Both the position numbers and the translations under genes were made by a program. Shown here one piece after another: positions 1 through 13,100 of a DNA stretch of 64,000 nucleotides (within the stretch, counting starts at the first letter, position 1; every line of letters begins with the position of its first letter). The notes under the pieces are model-generated. The model worked only from the letters and a program-made list of their open reading frames with translations, made no database searches and had not been told where the DNA came from. Source of the stretch: Candidatus Poseidoniaceae archaeon (lineage in GTDB: Archaea > Thermoplasmatota > Poseidoniia > Poseidoniales > Poseidoniaceae); contig JASLKG010000001.1 in NCBI GenBank assembly GCA_030747695.1, positions 177,105-241,104 on the forward strand, given 5' to 3'.

Positions 1-1907
1 CTGATTTGATTAGCCAGAATATGGCATCGCATGTAAGGGCACTTGCATTGGCAGGAGCTACACAATTTGTTGTAGCTAATTTACCTCCATTGGAAGTAAC
101 ACCCGAGGGGGCATCACGTTCAGCACAACAAAGAGCTACAATGGCTAATGATGTGGTGACATACAATAGTAAATTGACACAAGAAATGTCAAATCTATCT
201 TCCTCAATGAATATTGAAATTACATTAATCGATGCCTGGACTATATTCAATCAAATCGTATCTAAGTCGCAACATGTGGGAATTACAAACACTCAAGACC
301 AGGCATGTATCACTTCTGGAACAATTCTTCCCTTACCAATTTGTAATGCAGGAGACACAGTAGTATCAAATGCGAATGAATATTTGTTCTTTGACAAAGC
401 ACACCCTACTGCAACGATGCATCGAGTAATTGGCGCGTTTGCAATCGAGATTATTGGTGAACCGGATACAGATGGCGACGGTATTATCGATTCTGATGAT
501 TTATGTGATTGGACTGATGATTTATCTACTGTCAATGTAGATGGTTGTGATTGGTCACAACAAGATGAAGATGCAGATGGTGTCACAAATGGTATTGATG
601 ATTGCTTGGAAACTCTAGCTGGATATGATGTTGATTCAAACGGTTGTGCTGATTACCAAAGAGATACAGATGGAGATGGGCTAACTGATGATGTAGATCC
701 TTGCCCAGAAGATATCCCCTACAATGATCATGATTCTGATGGTTGTGTAGATTTAGTTGATGATGATGATGACAATGATGGAATAGATGATGGTGATGAT
801 AATTGCCCATTAGGAATGTTAGGTATTCATGATTATGATTATGATGAAGATGGATGTCACGATATAGAAGATGATGATGACGACAATGATGGGTTATCTG
901 ATCTAGATGAATCTGAAATAGGAAGTGATTCTAATGATGTGGATTCTGATGATGATGGCGTTTGGGATGGAGTCGATGCATTCCCATTAGATCCTACAGA
1001 ACACAAAGATAGTGATTCAGATGGATACGGGGATAATTCAGATGAATTTCCAAATGATCCGAATGAATGGTTTGATTCTGATTATGATGGAGTGGGCGAT
1101 AATTCAGATGCATTTCCAGATGATTCAAATGAATGGGATGACAGTGATAGTGATGGAATTGGAGACAACGCTGACGAGTGCCCCTATATTTACGGAGAAG
1201 CTTGGTATCCAGCAGGATGCCCAGATATAGATGGTGATGGTTTCGGAGATGAAGTCGATATCTTCCCAGAAGACCCTAATGAATGGCTAGATTCTGATTA
1301 TGATGGATATGGGGATAATTCAGATTTGTTCCCTTCAGATCCAAATGAATGGCATGATAGTGATTCAGATGGATATGGTGACAATAGTGATGCATTCCCA
1401 CTAAATCCTTCAGAGTGGCTGGATACAGATTTAGATGGTTGTGGTGACAATTCAGACCAACTTCCACTAGATGGTACAGATTGTTTCGATTCTGATAATG
1501 ATGGAGTGGGTGATTCAACAGATCCTTGGCCAGATAATCCGAATGAATGGATGGATTCAGATTATGATGGAGTAGGAGACAATTCTGATTTTGCACCGTA
1601 TGATTCTTCAGAATCAAAAGATACTGATGGCGATGGAGTAGGCGATAATACTGACCCATGGCCTTTAGATCGGACGAAAAAGAGAGATAGTGATGGTGAT
1701 GGAGTAGCAGATTCTGCAGATGCTTTCCCAGACAATCCAAACTTAGATTCATATCTCACAATTATTCTAAGTCTTCTTTTCCTTACATCATTAGTTATTG
1801 GCGGTATAGTATTGTTCCTGAGAAAGGATAGTAATTCAACTAAATCAGAAGAAGTTTGGTCGTCCGGCGTTCCGCAAGAGGCCCCATCATTCGATGATTG
1901 GGACTAA
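1..1907 (+). CDS. C-terminal part of a secreted SGNH/GDSL-like hydrolase with TSP3 repeats and membrane anchor
   Basis: The reading frame is already open at the left edge, so this is the 3' part of a longer gene. The first ~150 residues end in FFDKAHPTATMHRVIGAFA, which matches the block around the catalytic Asp-x-x-His of SGNH/GDSL esterases (DxxHPT). About 430 residues of Asp-rich TSP3-type repeats follow (DSDGDGVADSADAFPDNPN style, each offering a calcium-binding DxDxDG loop). One hydrophobic helix (about residues 583-606) and a short acidic cytosolic tail ending FDDWD close the protein. It is therefore probably an exported, calcium-rigidified surface enzyme anchored at its C-terminus. The hydrolase call is moderate because its catalytic Ser block lies outside the window. 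It shares its architecture, but not its tail, with the protein at 15545-19864. Confidence 0.75.
   Translation, partial: DLISQNMASHVRALALAGATQFVVANLPPLEVTPEGASRSAQQRATMANDVVTYNSKLTQEMSNLSSSMNIEITLIDAWTIFNQIVSKSQHVGITNTQDQACITSGTILPLPICNAGDTVVSNANEYLFFDKAHPTATMHRVIGAFAIEIIGEPDTDGDGIIDSDDLCDWTDDLSTVNVDGCDWSQQDEDADGVTNGIDDCLETLAGYDVDSNGCADYQRDTDGDGLTDDVDPCPEDIPYNDHDSDGCVDLVDDDDDNDGIDDGDDNCPLGMLGIHDYDYDEDGCHDIEDDDDDNDGLSDLDESEIGSDSNDVDSDDDGVWDGVDAFPLDPTEHKDSDSDGYGDNSDEFPNDPNEWFDSDYDGVGDNSDAFPDDSNEWDDSDSDGIGDNADECPYIYGEAWYPAGCPDIDGDGFGDEVDIFPEDPNEWLDSDYDGYGDNSDLFPSDPNEWHDSDSDGYGDNSDAFPLNPSEWLDTDLDGCGDNSDQLPLDGTDCFDSDNDGVGDSTDPWPDNPNEWMDSDYDGVGDNSDFAPYDSSESKDTDGDGVGDNTDPWPLDRTKKRDSDGDGVADSADAFPDNPNLDSYLTIILSLLFLTSLVIGGIVLFLRKDSNSTKSEEVWSSGVPQEAPSFDDWD
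460..1740 (+). repeat. TSP3-type calcium-binding repeat array (coding)
   Basis: Tandem in-frame repeats of about 26-37 codons carry DxDxDGxxD and DAFPxDPxEW motifs. They are degenerate at DNA level, and the GAT-rich codons create many artefactual open frames on the opposite strand. Confidence 0.8.
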
Positions 1908-1962
1908 AAACACTGTCGATGCTAAATAGTGAGTGCTAGCGGCCGGTTTTGGAGGACGTGCA

Positions 1963-3372
1963 ATGGGGATTCGATTTGCTGATTTAGGCGTAAGCCCTCA
2001 ACTCAATCACGAACTCAAAAGAGCAGGTTTCGAAGAGCCCTTTGAAGTCCAGCGCGAAACGATTCCAGATATGCTACTTGGGAGAGATGTTTGTTGTCGA
2101 GCTCCTACTGGCAGTGGTAAGACTCTAGCATTTGGGATACCAATGCTTGAAAGAGTAGGAAAAGGTGAACCAAGCCTCCCTAGAGCATTGATATTGACTC
2201 CTACAAGAGAATTAGCGGAACAGATCCATGGAGTATTGGATCCAATAGCGTGGGGTCTAAATCTCAGGGTTATGACAATTTATGGAGGAGTCTCATATTC
2301 TAAACAAATTCGCCGTTTAGATAGAGGTGTTGACATTGTAGTTGCATGTCCTGGCCGTCTACTGGATTTAATTGATAGAGAAAATTTGTTTCTTGATGAA
2401 GTCGAGATTGTTGTTCTAGATGAGGCAGATAGAATGGCAGATATGGGGTTCACAGAATCTGTATGTCAAATTTTGGAAGAATGTAATCCAGTAAGGCAGA
2501 CCGTTATGTTTAGTGCTACTCTTGATGACGAAGTTGCACACATTCGTAACAAATACCAAACTGATCCAGTTACTATAGAAGTTGGGCCAAAAGAGATTTC
2601 AGTTACAGAAATGGAACATCATTTTTGGCTGATGCCGAATTCAATGAAAAGCAAAATAACAGCAGAGGCAATTCGCAAATCAGGAAGAGGGTTCATCTTT
2701 TGTCGGACAAGAGCAGGAGTTGAACGTGTTGCTGAAGATATAGAACGAGAGGGGCTACGTGTAACTTCTATACACGGAGGCATGGTTCAAAATAAGCGTC
2801 AAAGAGCCGTCACAGATTTTGCTGAGGGCCGCAGTCATGCAATAGTAGCAACTGATGTTGCAGCGCGTGGCCTTGATATCAAAGGGATACATTGCGTAGT
2901 ACATTATGACCCTCCTGAAAATGGTAAGGCGTTCAAACATCGCAGCGGAAGAACGGCTAGGGCTGGCGGTTCTGGCAACGTGATTAGCCTAGTACAGAAT
3001 CCACAGAAGGGTAAGTGGAACCGAATTCAGAGAGAAGTTGGCCTGAATATAAAATTCAAACCACCCGAATTCAATGATTTATCACAACATGAAAAGATAC
3101 CTTTCATCCCACCATCACGTAAGGGTAGATCTGGTTCAAGAGAACGCAAAGATAGACGAGGTAGACCAAATGATCGTAATGATAGAGATAAGAGAAAGCA
3201 TTACGGTAAGAGGAATAGAAGAGGTTCAGAGGGTTCCGAAAATAGATCATCAAGGGGAAGAGGTAAGCCTCGCTTTGATAGGAATAAAAGGCCACCAAAA
3301 GGCGCAGGTAGAAGTCGCGGAAGAGGTGGAGACAATAAGAGAAAATCTCGTAATAAACATTCTAGAAATTGA
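1963..3372 (+). CDS. DEAD-box ATP-dependent RNA helicase with basic C-terminal tail
   Basis: This is an SF2 RNA helicase. It carries a Q-motif-like start (FEEPFEVQRETIPDMLLG), motif I APTGSGKT, Ia PTRELA, motif II DEAD, motif III SAT, the C-terminal RecA block ATDVAARGLDIKG and motif VI HRSGRTARAG. The last ~110 residues are an Arg/Lys/Gly-rich tail of the kind that binds RNA nonspecifically. I place the start at the ATG at 1963 because GGAGG at 1951-1955 sits 7 nt upstream; a GTG at 1933 is in frame but has no such signal. Likely roles are ribosome assembly or RNA unwinding at low temperature, which is inferred from the family. Confidence 0.93.
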   Translation: MGIRFADLGVSPQLNHELKRAGFEEPFEVQRETIPDMLLGRDVCCRAPTGSGKTLAFGIPMLERVGKGEPSLPRALILTPTRELAEQIHGVLDPIAWGLNLRVMTIYGGVSYSKQIRRLDRGVDIVVACPGRLLDLIDRENLFLDEVEIVVLDEADRMADMGFTESVCQILEECNPVRQTVMFSATLDDEVAHIRNKYQTDPVTIEVGPKEISVTEMEHHFWLMPNSMKSKITAEAIRKSGRGFIFCRTRAGVERVAEDIEREGLRVTSIHGGMVQNKRQRAVTDFAEGRSHAIVATDVAARGLDIKGIHCVVHYDPPENGKAFKHRSGRTARAGGSGNVISLVQNPQKGKWNRIQREVGLNIKFKPPEFNDLSQHEKIPFIPPSRKGRSGSRERKDRRGRPNDRNDRDKRKHYGKRNRRGSEGSENRSSRGRGKPRFDRNKRPPKGAGRSRGRGGDNKRKSRNKHSRN

Positions 3373-3373
3373 G

Positions 3374-3447
3374 CGGGCGTACGGGGATTCGAACCCCGGT
3401 AATCGGCTTAGAAGGCCGAGATGATATCCAGGCTACATCATACGCCC
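3374..3447 (-). tRNA. tRNA-Arg (anticodon UCU)
   Basis: Read on the minus strand, acceptor GGGCGTA pairs with TACGCCC. The anticodon stem TCGGC/GCCGA encloses loop CTTCTAA (anticodon TCT), and the T-arm CGGGG-TTCGAAT-CCCCG is perfect. The discriminator is G, and CCA is not encoded. It starts directly after the helicase stop codon, on the opposite strand. Confidence 0.95.
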
Positions 3448-3479
3448 AACACATGGCTGAAGTATTACCTCTATGAGGA

Positions 3480-3968
3480 TTACAGTTGTCTAGCACATTT
3501 GAAACAGCGCTTGGGCTTACGTATTGTTGAACGTTGCCAAACATATCCACAATGCGAGCAAGTCCAATTTTTAATACGCGTATCTGAGAGGAACTCTTCC
3601 CTTTTTTCTTGTAGTAAATTACTATCTGATATGGCAACGCCAGGGGCTATTTTTTCAACGGCGTCATGTAATTCATTAGTATGTTCTAGAACCCCACTTG
3701 CATGTAGTAGTTCATGTGCGAGCGTATGACGTAGTAGTTTTGGCTCATCGATTAATCTGGGGTGTAAACCTATTGTTATATTACCAGGATCAAGCTTTAG
3801 CCTTCTTCTTCTAACTAATTCTACAGAACCTTCTTCAAAGCGAGTCATTCCTAATCTGTCATCATTATCATCGAGCCAAATCAATTTTACTCTTTGTTCT
3901 AGCCAGTTCGAAAAGACATTTTTCGGAACTTGAGGCATTAGTTCAGACAGCACTGCCTCCACGTTCAT
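3480..3968 (-). CDS. SprT-like zinc metalloprotease
   Basis: A 162-residue protein with the metalloprotease motif HELLH near residue 85, inside the sequence HTLAHELLHASGVLEHTNELH. A C-terminal zinc ribbon follows (CSHCGYVW and CFKCARQL, i.e. CxxC plus CxxC). This domain order is that of the SprT/Spartan family, whose eukaryotic members degrade DNA-protein crosslinks; no PCNA- or ubiquitin-binding extension is present. It lies between two tRNA genes, all in opposing orientations, so an operon is unlikely. The catalytic role follows from the motif, and the substrate is unknown. Confidence 0.82.
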   Translation of the reverse strand: MNVEAVLSELMPQVPKNVFSNWLEQRVKLIWLDDNDDRLGMTRFEEGSVELVRRRRLKLDPGNITIGLHPRLIDEPKLLRHTLAHELLHASGVLEHTNELHDAVEKIAPGVAISDSNLLQEKREEFLSDTRIKNWTCSHCGYVWQRSTIRKPKRCFKCARQL

Positions 3969-4044
3969 GAAGAGCCGAGAGGCTAGCCATTGACAACTGT
4001 TATGATTGGGCGATTAGTGGACGGATTGCTTCAAGCAACGTATT

Positions 4045-4117
4045 GGGCGCTTAGATCAGTTGGAAGATCGCTTGAGTGGCACTCAAGAGGCCGGGGGTTC
4101 AAATCCCCCAGCGTCCA
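4045..4117 (+). tRNA. tRNA-Ala (anticodon GGC)
   Basis: Acceptor GGGCGCT pairs with AGCGTCC and includes the alanine identity pair G3:U70. D-arm is GATC/GATC, anticodon stem CTTGA/TCAAG with loop GTGGCAC (anticodon GGC), and T-arm GGGGG-TTCAAAT-CCCCC. Length is 73 nt with discriminator A and no encoded CCA. Its 3' end is 2 nt from the stop codon of the convergent giant gene. Confidence 0.95.
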
Positions 4118-4119
4118 TC

Positions 4120-7100
4120 TTAACCTTGCCATAAATTCCATTCTGAATTTGTATTTGGCAATCTGTAGTAATTTTGACCATTGTGAGTTAACCATTCATA
4201 TCCATCAGAACTCACAGTTCCAGAAGTGGTAATGTCTGGAACTGATTGGACAGGCTGCTCTACGACTTCTTGAATAATAGGATCTTGTTCTGTAATTACT
4301 TGTTCAGTTTCAACAGTATCTCTAATTTCAGGCATTTCTTTTTCAACTAGTTGAGTTTGATCTTCTCCAGCATATTCAAATGAAGCCTCATACTTTTCGA
4401 AATGGTCATCAAGCTCAGCACGTAATCTCTCTAAGCGTATTCCTTGGTGTGGTCCAAGCATTCGCAACATTAGCGAGTATTCCCATCTCAATGCAATTCG
4501 ATGTAATTCATCTCTCGAACGGGCTCCATTAAGCATAACTTCGTATTTCGCACACCGCTTATTTCTTGTAATAAATCCAAACATAATCCAAGAGAAAAGA
4601 GGGATACCTCCAAACATTCCAATTAAATCCCATGCCCCGAGACCAACATTCGTTCCAGGAATCACGATTTCAAAACTTTCTACAGGCACATCATTTTTGT
4701 CATAAGGATCAGTTTCTTGTCTAATCTCATCAGTGTCTGCATAACCATCACCATCATCATCAGGATCTTCGTTATCCCCTTTACCGTCGCCATCAAAATC
4801 AGACCATTCACGATAATCAGAAGGCTTCCAATCTAACTCATCAGGAACCCCATCATTATCTAGATCTCCCGGAGAATAGAAATTAGGTAAAACGTCAATA
4901 CTGTCATTGTATCCATCATTATCAAAGTCGAATAAATAAGGATCAGCTTCAGTACCGGTCAAATTGTCACCTAAACCATCTCCATCTTTATCCTCCCATT
5001 GAGTGGGATTATCTGGGAATAAATCAGCTCCTGATCCAAGAGGATTGTCTCCATAGCCATCTCCATCTCTATCGGTGGTCTGTGTTGGATCGAATGGGAA
5101 AGCATCAGCATTGTTTCCTACGCCATCTCCATCAGTATCTTTCCATTCTGTTGGATCATCAGGAAATTCGTCAGCTCTATTTCCAAGGGGGTCATCTCCG
5201 TAGAGATCTCCATCTCTATCTGAGGATTGTGTTGCATCATTTACGAAAGCATCGTCTTCATCAGCGACTCCATCTCTATCTGAATCAGCCCACCTTTCTG
5301 GGTCATTAGGAAACCAATCACCTTCTGTACCGTATTTGTTGTCTCCATGCCCGTCGCCATCAGTATCATTCCATTGCGTTCCATCGGAAGGGAATTGGTC
5401 GACAAATTCAGCACCCGCTGATTGATTATCTCCCCAACCGTCACCATCTCTATCTGCCCATTGTGAATCTGCAAATGGAAACGCGTCACCATTATCAGAC
5501 CATCCATCTGAATCAGAATCTGGGCATCCATAAACATCCTTTGTACTATAACCTTCTAATGTTGGACAAGAATCTCCTCTTGTTCCAAATTCATTATCTC
5601 CATATCCATCACCATCTGTATCAAACCATTGTGATGAATCTAGAATCCAAACATCAGGTGTAGTTCCATTTGGATTATCTCCATATCCATCGCCATCTGT
5701 ATCCTTCCATTGTGTATCATCATCATCGAAAGGATCGATAAGATCTGCCCACCCATCACCATCTGAATCAGGGCAACCAATGTAACCTCCAAGTGTAGAA
5801 GTTCCTGCTTGACTTGGACAATTATCAAGGCTGTCTAGATTGCCATCATCATCGTCATCATAATCTTCAGCATCTGGTATTCCATCACCGTCAGTATCAC
5901 GAATTACAGCGATTGTTATTTCGACAGTTGCGACGTAAGGACCCGCGACAGCTGAAATATTGTGTCTACTCACACCGAATGTTGAGTTTCCAATTGAATA
6001 AATAGTACCAGTGTTTTCATCAAGTTCAAATCCTTGTGGTAATGTTGGTGAAACAACAAATGTGTAATTCCACCCTGAAACATAATTTTCATTTTGTTTT
6101 GTTTCACCTTCAAGATAAGTTAGAATTGAAGATGGAGTTGGTAAATCCATGTCAATGAGTCCAGGATATGGGTTTTGTTCTTGCGTTCCATCTCCGAGGC
6201 GCCCATCATTATTATCTCCCCAGCATTGTATTGCACCATCAGATGTAGTAGCACACTTAAACGTGGAACCAGAGGCTATCGAAGTTGCAGTAACTCCTCC
6301 ATCTAGTTGTATGGATATCGGTGAATAAGTATCGCCACCAATTAGGCCGGTACCAATTTGGCCGTAAATGTTAGACCCCCAACAATTTAGTGATCCGTCA
6401 TCATGTAAAGTACATGTTGAATCTCTTCCAGCACTTAGAGAAACTATCGGGGAATAATATTGCATATCAATTTTCACAGGCCTTCTAATTATTTGTGAAT
6501 TAGAATTAGAAACATTTCCTACTCCAATTTCTCCGTATGCATTTCGCCCCCAACACCATAGAGAATCATCAGTCATTACTGCACATGAATGGCGCATACC
6601 AACAGACATGAATGAAACTTCATACCCTCGAGGTAGATCTACAGGTATAGGAGTGTGAGCATATGACGCAGTACCACTTAAGTGCCCACTCCCAGTCCCC
6701 ATATTTCCATAAATTTGGTTGCCCCAACAATACATGGTACCATCATCCATTACTGCGCATGTATAGGATTCAGTGGAGTCTATTGAAATTGCAAATCTGT
6801 CTTCAGGTAGCATTACAGTTTGAGGTAATCCTGAATATGATGGAGATGTACTACCAATTCCTAGTTGTCCGTAACTATTCCATCCCCAACATTCGACAGA
6901 ACCGTCATCCATCAGTGCACAAGCAAATTTGTCTCCAGTGCTAATCATCGTGGCGTTACTCGACCAAGGTAGAAGTACTTCTCTGGGATTCAATCTATCG
7001 TAATCTGTCGCATCAGTATTCCATGAACCTTGCCCATTCTGTCCATATTGACCATCGCCCCAGCACATTACTCTATTTCCTTCAGTAAGTATGCATGTAT

Positions 7101-10100
7101 TATAGCGTCCTACTGATACCTGTTTCACTACTGGATCATCTCCATTAAACCTTACAGGTGTGGGGCTTCTACGTACATTGGTAGAAAGATCTCCTAATTG
7201 TCCATCTCCATTGTTTCCCCAACAGTATAATTTTCCTTCTTGATCAATTCCACATGAATGGCCATAATTTGCATCGACAGCAATCATTGAAACTTCTGAA
7301 TTAGCATCCTTGTATGAGATTGAATTTGTCCAAGCAGGTGCAGAATTTTGTTTACGATCAATTATCATTGCATCATAATCTATTGTTCCCTGATTACTTG
7401 CATCTAGTGTGTTGACATTCCACAATAGTAATCCACTTTGATTTGCATTTGATGAAATTGTTAGAGTAGATCCATTCATTGACATTCCTTGAGGTAATTG
7501 AGTCACTGAGTAGTTATTTATTCCCCATCCTATCGGTTGTATGATTTTGGTATATTCTTCAGAAATCACATAACGGAATCTATCCGAGTTCCCCTCATTT
7601 AAGCTGATTATTCTGCCAGCTGAATCGTAACCCCAACATGTAATTTCAGCATTCTCTGTAATGCCACAAGTAAATAGATGCCCTATGCTGATTGAAACAA
7701 ATCGATGATTATATTTTGATTCTACATAAATTGGTGAATAAACATTTGATGGCTGTTCATTGTTAATAGAACCTTCAACTTGGTTATAATTATTGTAACC
7801 CCAACAATAGGCAGATCCATTTTTCAAAACAGCACAAGAATGATGTTCTCCAGTAGAAATTTGGACAGCAATTGATCCACTTGGTAACTCAACGAATTCA
7901 GGAGTCCATGCATCTCCAGCCTCTCCTATTCCTAGCTGTCCGTAATTATTCCGGCCCCAACAATAAACTGAGTTATTGTCCAATATTGCACACGAATGGC
8001 TAACTGCCAATGAGATGCCTATTGCTTTCCGGTTTTGTGGTAATTCAACATAGATTGGTAAGTGGCTGTTTGTTTGGCTATTATCTCCTAATTTACCATT
8101 GCCGTTATCTCCCCAACAGTAAACCGAACCATTATCAGTGATTGCACAAGTGTGATAATTTCCAAGTGAAATATCAGTTGCTCTTTGATTACCAGGTAAA
8201 TCTACAATGTATGGCCGATTATAGCTAGATTGTGACCCTATTCCAAGTTGTCCAGCGCTGTTATATCCCCAACAGTATAATTCTAGATCTTCAAAAATAC
8301 CACAACTATGTCCATAACCAACTCCAATTTGTAATGCACGGGTTAGATCATTTCCATTGGAATCAACATCTATTTTTTGTGGGATGTCGTATTTGGAGTT
8401 ACCATGTGAGTATCCGTTACCAATTTGTCCGTAATTATTTCTTCCCCAGCAATACAATGTACCTTCATAGTCGATACCACATGTGTGATCCTGGCCTGTT
8501 GACAAACTTTCCAACGGTTCTTCGAAATTGTATATCTTGTAAGGAGATGTATAAGCTCCAGAATAGGAACCAGATCCTAATTGCCCATAACTATTGTCGC
8601 CTTGACAATAATTGTACATATTGGATGTAATGAAACAAGTATGCCCTCCTCCGGATTCAATTTGTATTGGGATCAGAGAGTTTTCTCCTAATATGGACAT
8701 TCCGATGGAATGTGAAGCAACACGATTACTCCATGGATCAATGCGCTCAATTATTTGAAAACTAATCGTTACTGTGATATTCTTAATAGAATTTGAAAAT
8801 ACGACTGATGCACTGTGGTTTCCAACTGTTAAGTTACCATTTAATTCCATCGAGTAAGTACCATTATTCCACGCAACACCATTCGGATATGATCCAATCG
8901 GTGTTGAAATATAATCCCATCCAGCAATATGTATTGGTATTGAAATTTGAGTTCCATGAATGAATTGAATTGAATCATTTAAGCGCTCACCATAATCCTT
9001 GACCAATACTGGAACAGAATTACTCGAACTTACTCCACTCCCCAATTGCCCAGAAGTTCCTATTCCCCAACATCTTGGTGCGCCATCATGGAATAAAGCA
9101 CAAGCAAAATTTGTTCCTACAGTCACCTGTGATGAATCTAAGTGTGAGATCGCAGTAAGTGTTTGAGGAGAATTTTGTTGACTATTGCTGCTGCCACTAC
9201 TCCCGAGACCAAGTTCGCCATTGTAGTTTGAACCCCAACACTTTATTTGGCCGTTATCGAATAAAGCACATGTTGAAGATCCTCCTGCTGAGATTTGAAT
9301 TGGATTATTTAATCCAGATAATATTACAGAAGTCGGCGAATTTTTATCATCAATATTTCCATTGCCAAGTTGCCCGAAGGTATTTTGACCCCAACATTTT
9401 ATCGAATAATCATCTAATATTGCACATACGTGGTAATCGCCTGCTTCTATCGCCAAAGCATAGCGGCCATTTGGTAAGGATACTTTTGTTGGATAGTTTT
9501 GATCAGTCAAATTACCTACACCTAATTGCCCTTGATTATTACGACCCCAGCAGTATATGGCACCAGTATCTACAATTGCACAAGAATTAGAGTAACCTAA
9601 AGTTAAACTAATTGCAGATAAATTATTTGGAAAATATACTTGCTTTGGCATGATTCCTGATGAATAGATATTGCCATCTCCTATTTGCCCATAATTGCCA
9701 ATTCCCCAGCACCAAGTGGTAGTGTCGAACTTAATCGCACAAGTGTGTGCGCCTCCAGCAGAAACACTTGCTAATTTGTGCCCGTAAATATCAGAATCAC
9801 TTGTGTATTCTCTTGGATATTCAACATGTCCTGAATTTGATCCATCACCCAAGCGATAATGTGCACGAGAGCCCCAGCATAGTAATTCAGATTCATCGTT
9901 TAGGGCACATGAGTGTACTGCTCCAGTAGATACTGTAGAGAAGTTAGTCTGTTCATTAACATTGGACTCTCTTGGATAATTGTAATTTACATTGCTACCA
10001 GTGCCCAATTGTCCAGAATTTCCTATTCCCCAGCAATACAAGTCACCTTGATGTTCAACAAAACATGCGTGATTATGGAATGCATTAATCATACTAATTT

Positions 10101-13100
10101 GGTTGTTTTCATAGATAGAATTAGCAGAGGCATTACCCAACCATGGCCCTTCAACTCGCCCTTCCATAGAATTTATTTTTACAGATTTATATGCAATTTG
10201 TATATTTCTTGTACCAAAAATATCAACAGTTTGCAGATTAAATGTCCCCGGAGTTAATGGCGTCCCATCATATGACAAAATTCGTGTGGATGAATTGAAT
10301 GTTATGCTATTTGGCAAAGTCCCAGAAATAGAGAAATTGGAATTCCATCCCACATCTATAATGGTATTATTTATTTGATTCCCCTCAACGAAATTTAGAT
10401 GTGTAGTTAGTTTGACAGAACCATCATATTCTTCAGTTGGGTAAATGAATGTAGAAGGTTGGTATCTCGTAGTTTGTGTAGCATCACCTAATCCATAGTA
10501 GGAATTGGCTTTGCCCCAACAACTCACAGCACCATTGTCATATTGTGCACAGGTTTGGTAGGCACTATTGTCCATTGAAATTATGCCTATGTCATTGTTA
10601 GATGTATGTTTTTTTACCCAAGTTGGTGTAGTCATTTCGGTATTATTTCCATTACCAATTTGCCCATATGCATTGTCACCCCAGCATAATGCCGAACCAT
10701 TTCTAAGCCATGAACAGGTGGTGCCTTGACCGGTAGTCACTCCTACTACCTGGTATGATGAATCTAGGATCTGTATTGGTGTGAAAATATTGGTCTTGTT
10801 ACCGTTTCCGATTTGTCCATTATTATTAGATCCCCAGCAGTACAAACTGAAATCATCAAAAATAGCACATACATGCCTCCATCCTGATGATAATGATATT
10901 GCTGATTTACCCTGAGGGAGATTTGGCCATCTAATCACATTATGAGTCTCTGTTGATGAACCATCGCCCATTGCGCCCAAATCTGCTCTGCCTAAGCAAC
11001 CTATAGTGCCATTCTCAAGTAGTATGCATGCATGTTCTCTTCCTGCGGAAACCATAATTGGACGTGAATCACCTAATCCCGTAATCTGTTGAGGTGATAA
11101 TTGATTATTGCCGACTGAGTTCCCGGATTGCCCATATGCATTGTCACCCCAACAGTAAACTCTCCACTCAGAATTTAATGCACACGTGTGATAAGCACTT
11201 GTACTCACTTGTAGTGTATCTGTAAGTTCAGTTACACGAGTTGGATAACTCTTAGTAGTTGTAGTAGAATCTCCCAATTGGCCTTGGCCATTGTAACCCC
11301 AGCAGTACAATTGAGATTCATTATCAATTGAACACACATGATATGTTCCAACATCCATAGCTTTTGTTGATTTCATTTCAGAATCGTAAACATTCACTGG
11401 TGTACTTTGGACCGATAAACTTCCGGAACCAGATTCTCCATGGCCACTATATCCCCAGCATTTCATCTTATATTCCCATGTAACCAAACAACTGTGTTCG
11501 TATCCAGCACTTATTGCAAGAGCATCTTTGTTACCACTTTCTCCAAATCCCGCACCATAAGATAATGAATCAACCCTACCTTCAATGTAGTTGTGTTCGA
11601 AATTGTTTAACACTAAGTTTTTTGAATAATTCGACATGCTATTTGAAGCAAATAATGAAATCTGATTTTGTCCAATCTGGCCCAAACCACTATATTGAAT
11701 AATTTTGAGGTTTGAATCTAAAGTATAGCCATTTGGTAATTGTGAGGATGAGTAATCAATATCTCCCCATCCTGCAATTACAAATCTTTTACTCATAGAA
11801 TATCCTATTGTACTGTATAAGACAGACATGGAATCGTTCCTGTTCCAGTGTGTTTGGTTATATGAACGGCTACCACTGCCCTCTGTAGAATCCCCAAATT
11901 GTCCTAATGAATTTGAACCAATACAGTGTATTGCAGAATCGTTTGTTAAGATACAAGTATGTGCATTACCAACAGCAACAATTACAGCAGATTTGTTAGA
12001 AGGTAATTGTGATTGTACAGGGATTGATTGATGACTTGAATTAGTGCCGTCCCCAAGTTGCCCATCAGCATTCAAACCCCAACAATACATTGATCCATCA
12101 TCCATTATTGCACAAGTATGTGATATTCCAACATCAATCATTATTGCATTCTTAGATGAAGGCAATTGGACAATTACAGGAGTTGCTTGGTCATTGAGTG
12201 AACTATCTCCTAATTGGCCCATATTGTTTTGACCCCAACATGCAACTTCTCCAGTAACCAATATCGCACATGAATGTGATTTTCCCGAACTTACTGTTAT
12301 TGCATTTTGACCCAGTATTGTGTGTTGACCAGGTTGAGTGGAATTTGCATTTGTACCATCTCCCAATTGCCCTAAATCATTACCCCCCCAACAAGTTATT
12401 GAACCATTGTCTAATACGGCACAACTGAAACTATCACCTACAGAAATAGCAACAGCCATTCTATTTCCTGGAAGATTAACTTGTGTTGGATGCCCCTGGT
12501 TGCTGCTTTTGTAGCCCATACCTATTTGTCCATCAGTATTGTTCCCCCAACAGTATACCTCTCCATTATCAGTAATTGCGCAATTATGAGATTCATGAGT
12601 TGCAATCATTTCAACGGTTCTGTGTGCAGGGAAAGGTGCCAATTGAGGAGAAATTTGATCAGAAGTAGATCCATAACCTAAACGATTATCTTCACCTTCC
12701 CCCCAACAGTAAACCTTACCTGAATTTGTAAGTGAACATGTGTGCGATGTAGCTGCAACTACGTAATAAGTATCTCTAATCGGGTTATATGCTGTAGATC
12801 CCTTAGATGGCTGAGGGACAGTGGCGAAGTAATTTGTAGATCCTGTGCCTAGTTGCCCATGACTCCCATCGCCCCAACAATATATTTCACCAGTTATTTG
12901 ATTGATACAAACATGATTCTTAGTTGAAGATAAAGATGCAATACTTGAGATTGAATCATCTGAAAAAATAGAAATCCCAGCTAAGTGGGAACGGATTCTA
13001 CCAGGATAAGGCAGAGACTCTTTTACAACAATTGAAATTGGTGTTGTTATTTGGTCCTCTCCTGCTATAAATGTTAGATTATGGAATGTAGTGTTTAAAC

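Noticed and set aside
460..1760. Long open frames on the minus strand opposite the TSP3 repeats (also opposite 5000-5900 and 18150-18800)
   Set aside because: They arise from GAT/GAC-rich codons read backwards, give His/Leu/Asn-rich low-complexity products, and lack start signals.
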